A DNA stretch of 64,000 nucleotides from Methanoplanus limicola DSM 2279 (GTDB taxonomy: Archaea > Halobacteriota > Methanomicrobia > Methanomicrobiales > Methanomicrobiaceae): the NCBI RefSeq assembly GCF_000243255.1, contig NZ_CM001436.1, positions 842,077 to 906,076 on the forward strand. Reading direction: 5' to 3'. Each line of letters begins with the position of its first letter. Positions within the stretch are counted from its first letter, which is position 1. A program made the translations under genes and the position numbers. The notes under the pieces were generated by a model. That model made no database searches, was not told where the DNA came from, and saw only the letters and a list, made by a program, of their open reading frames with translations. Shown here piece by piece: positions 1 through 7,428 of the stretch.

Positions 1-1072
1 GAAGCTGCTCAGGAAGCCCCTTTATCCTGACATCAAGGAAACCGCGGACGATAGTTGCCGTTGCCTCCTCTTCATCAAGACCTCTTGCCATAAGGTACTC
101 AATCTCATCCTTTGCAATCTTTCCTACAGCCGCCTCGTGTGAAAGTTCGGTCTGCTTAAGCCGACCTTCAATTTCAGGAACAGCGTGGATAAGACCATCT
201 TTTAGTATCAGACCCTTACACTCGATATGGCCCTTTGTATCCTCCTCTGCACCGATTATATGAGACCTTGATATGACGTCCCCTCCGGTTGTGATAACCC
301 TTGAGATCAGTTCGGCACCTGAACCTTTACCGTCTAAAACAGCCCTCTGACCAAGGTCCAGTTTTGAGCCTTCAGGTGCAAGGATAACTGAATTAAACCT
401 TGCCACTGAGTTTTCACCCTTAAGGTATGCAACCGGATACATCTGCACTTCACCGACCGGTTTTAAACTGACATAATTGGAGAGAAATGTCCCGCCTTCA
501 CCAATCTCAGTGGCGCTTCTTGGGAATACATTGATATTCTCGCCCCAGGTGTGAATCATCGTATTGCTGACAAGGGCATCTTTACCCACATAAATCTCAG
601 TAATGCCATAATGTGTCCCTTTCTGACGGCCAAGGCTGCTCGTACATCCTGTAATTAAATGAAGCTCAGCACCTTCCTCGGCAATAATTATATTATGAAC
701 GGTCTGAATCTCAGATTTCTGCATAAAAAGACAGGACTGAAGAGGAAATATATTTCTGCTGCCTTTTTTGGCAATAACGGCAAAGCCCCTGACACCATCC
801 TCAGCTTCTTTTCCGGCGACAAATTCGGTATACTGATCCTTATCCTTCTTCACCAGGTTCCAGCAGTAATTCTTCAGCCAGTCATATTTTTTAAGGGCAA
901 TTTCAAGAGGGAGCATCTCTATCCCCTCTATCTTTGAAGAGGAATGATGAATGTGCTGATCTGTCTGGATGAATGTGCCGGATCTGTGTTCAGATGAGAA
1001 TTCAATCCCGGAAAGTTTGATTCTCTCCCGATCTTCCGCCGAAATATCCGGATTTATAATATCTTCTGGCAT
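1..1072 (-). CDS. sufB: SufB/SufD-family Fe-S scaffold protein (partial, C-terminus beyond window)
   Basis: Reading the minus strand from the ATG at 1072 gives an open frame that runs off the left edge of the window. It begins MPEDIINPDI and later shows the SufB/SufD beta-helix core, with stretches such as GENSVARFNSV, GQRAVLDGKGSGAELISR, GHIECKGLIL and HEAAVGKIAKDEIEYLMARG, the last being the conserved C-terminal helical region. SufB-type proteins form the scaffold on which SufC drives Fe-S cluster assembly in the cytoplasm. The start overlaps the end of sufC by 19 bp, so the two are translationally coupled. With only sufC upstream this looks like the minimal two-gene SufBC (SMS-type) system of methanogens. 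Whether it should be called SufB or SufD cannot be settled because the C-terminus is missing. Confidence 0.9.
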   Translation of the reverse strand, partial: MPEDIINPDISAEDRERIKLSGIEFSSEHRSGTFIQTDQHIHHSSSKIEGIEMLPLEIALKKYDWLKNYCWNLVKKDKDQYTEFVAGKEAEDGVRGFAVIAKKGSRNIFPLQSCLFMQKSEIQTVHNIIIAEEGAELHLITGCTSSLGRQKGTHYGITEIYVGKDALVSNTMIHTWGENINVFPRSATEIGEGGTFLSNYVSLKPVGEVQMYPVAYLKGENSVARFNSVILAPEGSKLDLGQRAVLDGKGSGAELISRVITTGGDVISRSHIIGAEEDTKGHIECKGLILKDGLIHAVPEIEGRLKQTELSHEAAVGKIAKDEIEYLMARGLDEEEATATIVRGFLDVRIKGLPEQL

Positions 1073-1788
1073 CTAATGCACTCCTGGTAGCCTTTTTCCT
1101 GAATAACCTTTAAAATCTCTCTCGGATTGCCGTCACACTTAATCTCACCGTCACAGAGCATATGCCCCGCATCAGCATCAATATAGTCCAGAATATACCC
1201 GGTATGTGTAATAATCAGTCCTGATTTATGCCGGTTAATTATGTGTCTGTCCTTCTCCACAAGCATTGCAATAGACTTCCCGATGAGTGAGATATTTTCC
1301 AGATCCACCCCACTTTCAGGCTCATCAAGCATTACAAAATCCGGCTGCTGAATCATTAACTGGAGAACTTCACTTCTTTTTATTTCACCACCGGAAAAAC
1401 CTGAATTTACATCCCGGTCAAGGAAGTCATCCATATGCATCTTTTTTGCATATTCTTCAATAACCTTCCTTTCTGCACCGGAAAGGGCCTGCAGAAGTTT
1501 TCCAAGTTTCAGGCCTGAAATAGTCGGAGGGCGCTGAAACATAATTCCCATCCCATATCTGGCCCTCTCATGCATAGGGAGTTCAGTCACATCACGGCCC
1601 TTAAAAAATATCCGGCCCTCAGTGACATCATATCCTGAAAAGCCCATTGCTGCCCTTAGAAGAGTTGTTTTTCCGGAACCGTTCGGCCCCATAAGAACAT
1701 GTGTCTCTCCTTCCTTTATATGAAGGTTTAAGTCATGCAGGACTTCCCTGCCCTCAACATTCACATGGAGATTCTCAATTTTAAGCAC
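1054..1788 (-). CDS. sufC: SufC, Fe-S assembly ABC ATPase
   Basis: This 244-residue protein is a soluble ABC ATPase of the SufC type. Walker A (GPNGSGKTT) lies at about residues 34-42, the signature motif appears as FSGGE at 131-135, and Walker B with the catalytic glutamate (VMLDEPESGVD) at about 152-162. An H-loop histidine follows in LIITHTG. The sequence HERARYGMGIMFQRPP before the signature is typical of SufC. The initiation codon is GTG at 1788; the ATG a few bases upstream is out of frame and closes after three codons. SufC supplies ATP hydrolysis to the SufB scaffold encoded directly downstream. Two palindromes upstream (1856-1874, 1932-1950) suggest regulation, perhaps by iron or redox state. 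Confidence 0.95.
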   Translation of the reverse strand: MLKIENLHVNVEGREVLHDLNLHIKEGETHVLMGPNGSGKTTLLRAAMGFSGYDVTEGRIFFKGRDVTELPMHERARYGMGIMFQRPPTISGLKLGKLLQALSGAERKVIEEYAKKMHMDDFLDRDVNSGFSGGEIKRSEVLQLMIQQPDFVMLDEPESGVDLENISLIGKSIAMLVEKDRHIINRHKSGLIITHTGYILDYIDADAGHMLCDGEIKCDGNPREILKVIQEKGYQECIRCQKIL

Positions 1789-1855
1789 TCATATCACATC
1801 CATTTCTCATCCGGAATATTTTTTCTTACTGCCCGTCCCTCATAAGCATATATTT

Positions 1856-1874
1856 TTTCAGACATTGTCTGAAA
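1856..1874. promoter_or_regulatory. Perfect 19-bp palindrome at the sufC promoter
   Basis: TTTCAGACA-T-TGTCTGAAA is a perfect 9+1+9 palindrome. Read on the minus strand it is followed immediately by AAATATATGC, a good TATA box about 60 bp before the sufC start codon. A symmetric site touching the BRE/TATA region is the usual layout of an archaeal repressor operator. The regulator is unknown. Confidence 0.55.
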
Positions 1875-1931
1875 TACTCTGCTTATTTGTGACTCTTATG
1901 AATAAAATTTCCGGCTGTAACATAAATCTCT

Positions 1932-1950
1932 TTAGTCTTTTTGAGACTAA
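1932..1950. promoter_or_regulatory. Inverted repeat upstream of sufC
   Basis: TTAGTC and GACTAA flank a 7-nt spacer. On the minus strand the sequence lies just downstream of a second TATA-like stretch (GGATATATTA, near 1951-1960). It could be a second operator in the suf control region. DtxR-like iron regulators use sites with TTAG/CTAA ends, so an iron-responsive role is possible but is only inference. Confidence 0.35.
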
Positions 1951-2302
1951 TAATATATCCATGTCGTCATTTAGTCATAATTTAAGGTTTTTTTACTTTC
2001 ACCCTGCGCACGGCCAAATGACTTATACCAGGCCTTAAATAAATGCAGATATGAGCCAGACATTCTATCTGCTTGCAGAAAGGGCAAAGAACTATTCATC
2101 ATCCGAAAGTAAAAGAGAATATTCAAAGCGAAAAGCAATGAAAGAAACGGAGAAAGACCACAGCAGTCCACACAGGAACTGCAGAAATTCCGGTGAAAAA
2201 AGAAGAGGCGACGGCATTATAATATGCGTATAACCGGCATATGAACCGTGCCGGAGATATGTTGTGAAGAATATAATACAGAAAAACCACTGAATTACTG
2301 TC

Positions 2303-2353
2303 TTAAGCGGCGTGAACTGACTTCAGCCTGCGCAGGAGGAATTCACGCCTTAA
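2303..2353 (-). terminator. Hairpin downstream of prk
   Basis: The arms TTAAGCGGCGTGAA (2303-2316) and TTCACGCCTTAA (2342-2353) pair over 12 bp with a two-base bulge, and the loop itself contains the palindrome CCTGCGCAGG. It lies 10 bp beyond the phosphoribulokinase stop codon and is plausibly its 3' end or terminator. Confidence 0.5.
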
Positions 2354-2363
2354 AAGTCAAAAA

Positions 2364-3407
2364 TCAGGACTCCATCTGAATTCTTCTGTTGATAATTCTC
2401 CATGACAGCAGAAGCTGAATCATTTCAGTTGCGGTTACATAATCCCGGCCTTCAAATAATGAAACAGGCGAAACTCCGGTCTGCTCCTCAATATTTAATT
2501 CCAGGCATCTGATAACATCGTACTGGAATTCACCGTCAAGCGAGAGTGCACCTATCTTTTCTCCACCCCTCTCAGTCACCCTGAAATCAAACCTGAAATT
2601 CCTGTCTGCCAGTGAATTAATAGCAAAAAGGTCAAAATTGAGGCAGATATTTTTAACAGTCTTATCAAGGCGTTTCTGATATAATGTAATCTTATAAACC
2701 CCTCTGTCCTTTAGTGAGGGACTGTCAAAGGATGAATCAGATATTTCAATTAAGGCATCAGCAGATTCTGACTGCGGGAGGACAAAGTTCTCATAATCTT
2801 TTCTTCTCGCCTCAAGTTCAGAGAGAACATCCTCTTTATCATAACCTCTGGCATTGACATCACGCTTTATCTTCCATTCATACTTCACATTCGTTTCAGG
2901 ATTAACATATATGGAAAAATCAGTCAGACTTTTCAGTTTTGGAGTTGCAAAGGCATGCAGACCCTCCATAATAAGTATCTTTGATGATGAAAAAGGAACA
3001 GGTTCATCAAATTTCCCAGTCTTATGGTTGTAAACCGGCTTTAATATCTCTTTTCCGGATTTCAGATCAGAGAGATGCTCTTCAAGGAGACTGAAATTGT
3101 TTGCATCCGGATGAAGAGGTGTGATATTCTTCTCTTTCCTCTCTTCCCTGTCAAGAATATGATAATCATCAAGCGTAATTGTAGAGACAAAGGAAGGCCC
3201 GAATATCTCCCTTATTGCATCAGTAAATGTAGTCTTGCCGGAACCTGAATCACCCGAAACTCCGATTACAAAAATTAAACCGGAATTTTCAATAATTTTC
3301 TTCAGATTAATCCCTTTTCCGGAAGAAGAGAAGCAATATTCATCATCACCGGAAAAACGGTTTCTACATTTCCCGGACTCGCTCAGATATTCATCAATGC
3401 AGGACAT
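2364..3407 (-). CDS. prk: Archaeal phosphoribulokinase (PRK)
   Basis: The 347-residue product belongs to the phosphoribulokinase/uridine kinase P-loop family. Walker A (GDSGSGKTT) is at 52-60, the substrate-binding LDDYH at 79-83, the downstream HPDANNFS at 99-106, and MEGLHA (catalytic acidic residue E148) at 147-152. The length and the C-terminal domain with RDYVTATEMIQLLLSWRI fit the archaeal PRK known from Methanospirillum, which phosphorylates ribulose 5-phosphate to RuBP for form III RubisCO in the reductive hexulose phosphate pathway. About 45 residues precede the P-loop strand, a longer N-terminus than the catalytic core requires. A later start is possible but the first in-frame ATG was kept. 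RubisCO is not in this window. A uridine-kinase role is less likely given the C-terminal domain. Confidence 0.8.
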   Translation of the reverse strand: MSCIDEYLSESGKCRNRFSGDDEYCFSSSGKGINLKKIIENSGLIFVIGVSGDSGSGKTTFTDAIREIFGPSFVSTITLDDYHILDREERKEKNITPLHPDANNFSLLEEHLSDLKSGKEILKPVYNHKTGKFDEPVPFSSSKILIMEGLHAFATPKLKSLTDFSIYVNPETNVKYEWKIKRDVNARGYDKEDVLSELEARRKDYENFVLPQSESADALIEISDSSFDSPSLKDRGVYKITLYQKRLDKTVKNICLNFDLFAINSLADRNFRFDFRVTERGGEKIGALSLDGEFQYDVIRCLELNIEEQTGVSPVSLFEGRDYVTATEMIQLLLSWRIINRRIQMES

Positions 3408-3835
3408 AACGAATTAGAATAGGATTTTCTGCATTATAAATAATAGCCAGACAGAATATAATACGTCAGGCCCTTGTGCACACAAAAAAATATATTCAAA
3501 TCAAAAAAACCTGATATTATCAATTCAGGGCATTAAGGCAGTTATAATCAGAATATTTTGAAAAATTTCAGCAGGATATCTCCTCCGGAAAGCATGAAGC
3601 GCCGTAAACCGGAAGATAATTATAACCAAAGACCCCATTATCACAAACCACATGCATATACGCATATCGTTAATAGGGTGCGAACCCAGATATCATATAG
3701 AAAAATTATCCTGCTGCAATAATCACAGGTACAGTTTTTATACATATAAAATACGGCAGCAGACAGATATTCAGACTGATATACGGAAGGATAAGAGAAG
3801 ATATTAAAAATAAATGTGATCTGAAAGGAGACAAT
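3408..3835. other. Divergent intergenic region prk / HTH-PAS regulator
   Basis: The 428 bp are AT-rich and contain no convincing gene. The two frames overlapping here on the minus strand (3641-3856, 3706-4167) are shadows of the regulator. A TATA-like stretch (TTTTATACATATAAAATA) near 3735-3752 and an AAAGGAG ribosome site just before 3836 serve the plus-strand gene. A short stretch near 3430-3441 (minus strand ATAATGCAGAA) resembles the left end of the dispersed repeat but is too short to call. Confidence 0.5.
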
Positions 3836-4480
3836 ATGTACATAAACAATGACCAATTACCGGAGATTATACGCAGAGAGATAACAGGGTTTGCAGAACC
3901 TGAAAACGCAGACAAACTTATCAGCATCATGGAAGTGATAAAAGATGATCCAAGGGGAGTTACAATAACACAGTTATCAGACACACTTGACATCAACAGA
4001 AATACAATAAGAAAGTATGCCATGGTGCTTGCAGCAGCGGGATATATAGAGGCAAGATCGTGCGGGCATACAAAAATATACAATATTTCAAAGAGAATTC
4101 CGGTAATTACAGTCATTGAAAATATATTTGAAGGACTATTCGTTCTCAACTTCAGGGATGAAGTCACATACTACAATAAATCAATGGAGACAATCATTGA
4201 TGAACTGATACCTGGCGGAAAAATGACAACTGAAGAGAAGATCTCCGCCTTCATATCACGAAATGAAATAGGGGCGGAAGTCATTGAATCAAGAAAAAAA
4301 GCATTTAATGAACCGGATTCAGACTGTATCTCAATAATAAAGATGCCTGCTGAAGGATACACAGCAAAAGTAATTCATTCTGTAAACCTTGAAGGAGAAT
4401 CAATCACACTGATTATGATGATAAAATCCCACAATGAGAATCTGAACCAGAAAATTCAGACAGAGTATCAGGCCCTATAA
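3836..4480 (+). CDS. HTH-PAS transcriptional regulator
   Basis: The 214-residue product starts at an ATG preceded by an AAAGGAG ribosome binding site. Residues 20-80 form a winged-helix: GVTITQLSDTLDINRNTIRKYAMVLAAAGYIEAR reads as helix-turn-helix plus recognition helix, and GHTKIYNI as the wing. From about residue 85 a PAS-like sensor follows (IENIFEGLFVLNFRDEVTYYNKSMETII) and runs to about 200. No signal peptide or membrane segment is seen. It is probably a cytoplasmic single-component regulator. The histidine kinase gene downstream runs in the same direction after a 345-bp gap. The ligand and targets are unknown. Confidence 0.7.
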   Translation: MYINNDQLPEIIRREITGFAEPENADKLISIMEVIKDDPRGVTITQLSDTLDINRNTIRKYAMVLAAAGYIEARSCGHTKIYNISKRIPVITVIENIFEGLFVLNFRDEVTYYNKSMETIIDELIPGGKMTTEEKISAFISRNEIGAEVIESRKKAFNEPDSDCISIIKMPAEGYTAKVIHSVNLEGESITLIMMIKSHNENLNQKIQTEYQAL

Positions 4481-4825
4481 ATTCAGGACTACAGATAAAG
4501 GGGACATATATTCAAAAAAACACATAGTAAATCAGAAAATATTATCCGGCAGCCACCATGACACTGACATTATTATCCGGCTTTCCGGGAATAAAATTTT
4601 CCGGATAATACCGGCACAATCAAATCAGGCATCCAAAACAGAAAAATAAACAATTATTGTCCTCTTTTTTAAGCAGACTCTGACGCTGCAATATATATAA
4701 AAGACCAAAAACCCGCATAGGGATCAGGTCAATATACCTTCAGATAAATAGCATAACAGAAAGAATAATAATGACAAAGGGATTAGACATGGCACAACAG
4801 AAAATGTAGCAGATAAATCAGATAA
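4481..4825. other. Intergenic region with hairpin and promoter
   Basis: A perfect 10-bp inverted repeat (TATTATCCGG at 4571-4580, CCGGATAATA at 4601-4610) probably ends the regulator transcript; a further copy of ATTATCCGG lies near 4539. A TATA box (AATATATATAAAAG) near 4689-4702 precedes the kinase gene by about 125 bp, so its mRNA should have a long leader. The leader contains a 12-codon frame (ATG at 4771, stop at 4807) that could be an upstream ORF. Confidence 0.5.
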
Positions 4826-6580
4826 ATGATTAAAAGCGATTTTTTACAGCGAAAAACCGGCATATACCAGTACAGAGCCTTAATAGTAACAGCACTTACA
4901 ATATCAGCACTAATACTGACAGGTATCTGCCTTTATCTTAAGATAGAGATACTTTTCCCGGAACTCTATCTGATACCAATCTCACTGACTGCACTCTGGT
5001 TTCCAAAAAAAGGATTTTATTTTGCAGCACTACTCTCCATTCTGCTGATATTCATATCTGCCATCGTTTCCGAAGATGCATATATAATCTCCATCACAAT
5101 CATAAAAAGCATAATATACATTGGCATATCTGCAATGATTGCCACAATTTCACTTGCAATCAGGGAAGACTCAGTCAAATATTCACACCTTTTTGAAAGT
5201 TCAGGTGCAGCTACAGCAATTACTGACAATTCAATGAATATTATTCACTGCAACTGGGATTTCTCAAAACTTACAGGTTACAGTTTAAAAGAACTGAGAA
5301 GAATCAGCTGGAATGACCTGCTTGATGATGAGTCAGTGAGAATCATAAATAAACTGATCAAAGAAAATGATGACGATGAAGAGAACATTTCGTCCGGATT
5401 TACTGAATTCACATCCGGAAAAGGAATAGAACTTAAGCTTAATGCAGCAAAAAGCAAAAAATACTACGTTATTGCAAAAGCCAGGTACATATCAGAACTA
5501 AATATTATACTCATATCATTCATCGATATAACAGATAAAAAAAGGACTGAAAAAATCCTTAAAAGAAGCAAGAACAGATTTCAGAAGTTATTCCAGCAGT
5601 CAACAGATGCAATAATAATCCACTCGGCACAAGGAAAAATATATGATGCCAATAAACAGGCTTTAATGCTGTTTAATGCTGGATATGACGAAATAAAAAA
5701 TACGAATTTTGCGGACCTGATAACATTTGAGGAAAAGATAATACCGGAAAGGATAATGGCCGATATGACCTTAAAAGGATATTATAACACTGAAATCACA
5801 ATTAAAAGAGAGAATGCACCAAGACTGGTCGCTGATTTAAGATCAAGTCTTGTCGATCCCGACACCAAAGTAATCCAGACGATATTAAGAGACATTACAT
5901 CCAGAAAAAAGAATGAAGAAGCCTTAAATGTAGCATCAAAAAAACTCAGCATACTTGCATCAATTACAAGGCACGACATTATAAACCAGATAATGGTCGC
6001 ACTTGCAAATCTTGAATTTGCAAAAGAAGACTGCAAAGAGAGAAACATCGAGAAATATCTGAATAATACTGAAAAAGCAGTCCAGATAATTCAGAAACAG
6101 ATAGAGTTCAGCAGAGACTACCAGGATATGGGTTGTAAACCACCTAAGTGGCAGGACCTGGGAGAAATCATTAAAAATTGCACCAGGACGGTCTCATTAA
6201 ATCCCGGAGTTAAAATAAATTCTGAAATTAATGGCGTGCATATATTCGCCGATCCCATGCTAGAGAAGATATTTGCAAATTTAATCGGCAACTCCATTAT
6301 GCATGCAGAAGGACTCTCAGAGATAAGCCTGAGTCTTACCGCAGATGAAGATTCATATATAATATTATACCGCGACAATGGCCCCGGAATTCCGGAAGAC
6401 AAAAAAGAATTAATATTTAAGGCAGGGTACGGCAGCAATCAGGGATATGGCCTGTACCTCATAAGGGAGATACTCTCTATAACCGGAATTGAGATAAGAG
6501 AGACAGGAACTTTTGGTGAGGGGGTAATATTTGAATTAAAAGTGCCCCTGGAAGATATAAGATTTGATACTAACCATTAA
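4826..6580 (+). CDS. Membrane-bound PAS-PAS sensor histidine kinase
   Basis: This 584-residue kinase opens with a hydrophobic sensor region (residues 18-115, about four to five membrane helices). PAS domain 1 covers about 125-240 (SSGAATAITDNSMNIIHCNWDFSKLTGYS) and PAS 2 about 250-365 (FQQSTDAIIIHSAQGKIYDANKQALMLF). The phospho-acceptor region carries RHDIINQ with His383, and the ATPase domain has the N-box NLIGNSIMHA, G1 YRDNGPGIP and a GYGLYL lid. The RHDxxNQ H-box is shared with the kinases at 9245 and 33311, which marks a methanogen kinase subfamily. No receiver domain or dedicated response regulator is adjacent. A 3' hairpin (6597-6621) follows. Confidence 0.9.
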   Translation: MIKSDFLQRKTGIYQYRALIVTALTISALILTGICLYLKIEILFPELYLIPISLTALWFPKKGFYFAALLSILLIFISAIVSEDAYIISITIIKSIIYIGISAMIATISLAIREDSVKYSHLFESSGAATAITDNSMNIIHCNWDFSKLTGYSLKELRRISWNDLLDDESVRIINKLIKENDDDEENISSGFTEFTSGKGIELKLNAAKSKKYYVIAKARYISELNIILISFIDITDKKRTEKILKRSKNRFQKLFQQSTDAIIIHSAQGKIYDANKQALMLFNAGYDEIKNTNFADLITFEEKIIPERIMADMTLKGYYNTEITIKRENAPRLVADLRSSLVDPDTKVIQTILRDITSRKKNEEALNVASKKLSILASITRHDIINQIMVALANLEFAKEDCKERNIEKYLNNTEKAVQIIQKQIEFSRDYQDMGCKPPKWQDLGEIIKNCTRTVSLNPGVKINSEINGVHIFADPMLEKIFANLIGNSIMHAEGLSEISLSLTADEDSYIILYRDNGPGIPEDKKELIFKAGYGSNQGYGLYLIREILSITGIEIRETGTFGEGVIFELKVPLEDIRFDTNH

Positions 6581-6596
6581 CTTCAATGCCGGAGAG

Positions 6597-6621
6597 GAAC
6601 TGCATTCACAATCAGCAGTTC
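6597..6621 (+). terminator. Hairpin downstream of the histidine kinase
   Basis: GAACTGC (6597-6603) and GCAGTTC (6615-6621) form a perfect 7-bp stem with an 11-nt loop, 16 bp after the kinase stop codon. No strong T-run follows, so this is a candidate 3' end structure only. Confidence 0.35.
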
Positions 6622-6635
6622 TGAAATATATTATA

Positions 6636-6684
6636 AATCTCCGTTAAACTCCGATTATCCCAAAACATTATGCAGTGCAATATA
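6636..6684 (+). repeat. Right-end fragment of the dispersed two-hairpin element (copy C)
   Basis: The sequence matches the right third of the copy at 63616-63747: AATCTCCG...ACTCCGATTATCCC...ACATTATGCAGTGCAATATA against AATCTCC...ACTCCGATCATCCC...ACATTATGCAGTGCACTATA. The left half is absent. It lies between the kinase and the zinc-ribbon gene. Confidence 0.7.
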
Positions 6685-6736
6685 ATATCAGAATAAAACA
6701 GTTCAATAAATAAGCATTCAAATACAAAATAACTGC

Positions 6737-7177
6737 ATGGAAGAATTACCAGAATATCAGATCTGCGACAACTGCGGAAAGCGGGGAACACCTTACACAA
6801 AGACATGCTGGAACTGCCACAAAACATATTTTCCGGAAGGAGAAACTCATTTTCTGAAAACAGAAAATGAAAGCCAGAAAGCCGGCAATATAACCACAGA
6901 ATCGAGTGAAAACAGTGATAATATCAAAACAGAAGCTGAAACCATAACCCCGTGCAGACTTGAAGAACTTGACCTACCGGGAAGGATATTTGCATACAAA
7001 CTGCTCTTTGACGGGGAAATGCTCCTTAATTTCTGCGAATGTGATACATGCAGGAGATCATACAGGGAATTTCTGGCATTTGTCAGTGAAAAAGATACAG
7101 AAGATCCTGAAATAATAAGGGAAGCAGAAGAAGCAGAGATAAAGAATATTGAGATTGATATCTCAGTATTCTCCTGA
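6737..7177 (+). CDS. Zinc-ribbon hypothetical protein
   Basis: I do not recognise the family. The 146-residue acidic product begins with a short zinc ribbon (CDNCGKRGTPYTKTCWNCH, two CX2C knuckles at about residues 10-28). A low-complexity Glu/Thr/Ser linker follows to about 70, then a folded segment with a second cysteine cluster (FCECDTCRRSYREFLAFV, around 97-113) and an acidic tail. There is no signal peptide or membrane segment, so the protein is presumably cytoplasmic. The gene stands alone between the kinase and a convergent permease gene. Function is unknown; a nucleic-acid or protein adaptor role would fit the zinc knuckles but nothing shows it. Confidence 0.6.
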   Translation: MEELPEYQICDNCGKRGTPYTKTCWNCHKTYFPEGETHFLKTENESQKAGNITTESSENSDNIKTEAETITPCRLEELDLPGRIFAYKLLFDGEMLLNFCECDTCRRSYREFLAFVSEKDTEDPEIIREAEEAEIKNIEIDISVFS

Positions 7178-7428
7178 AAACAAATATTAACTCAAAATAA
7201 AAAAACATATATCTATTTTTTTTACATTCAGACAATTCATCCGGAAAGCACGAAATCAAAATAACTGCCATTGCAATTGCCCCTGCCGGAAAATCATAAT
7301 TCAGCCATTGCAGATGATTTTCTGATCTCTTAAGAAAAAAAGTGCCGGGTGAATAACCGGCGACCATTTACACCATATCGGTTAAAAGAAGACCATTTTT
7401 CTGATGACCGTTTACATCGGGTATGGCA

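Larger units (their letters stand above)
1789..2363. other. Intergenic region between sufC and prk
   Basis: The 575 bp hold the two palindromes in front of sufC and, next to the prk stop codon, a strong hairpin at 2303-2353. A 60-codon plus-strand frame at 2051-2233 has no recognisable domain, an unusual low-complexity basic composition and no clear ribosome binding site, so I do not call it a gene. Confidence 0.6.

Noticed and set aside
2051-2233. 60-codon plus-strand frame upstream of sufC
   Set aside because: Low-complexity Lys/Glu/Ser-rich, no domain or ribosome site, and in a regulatory gap.
3430-3441. Possible further copy of the dispersed element upstream of prk
   Set aside because: Only 11-12 bases match the left end (ATAATGCAGAA), which can occur by chance in this AT-rich DNA.
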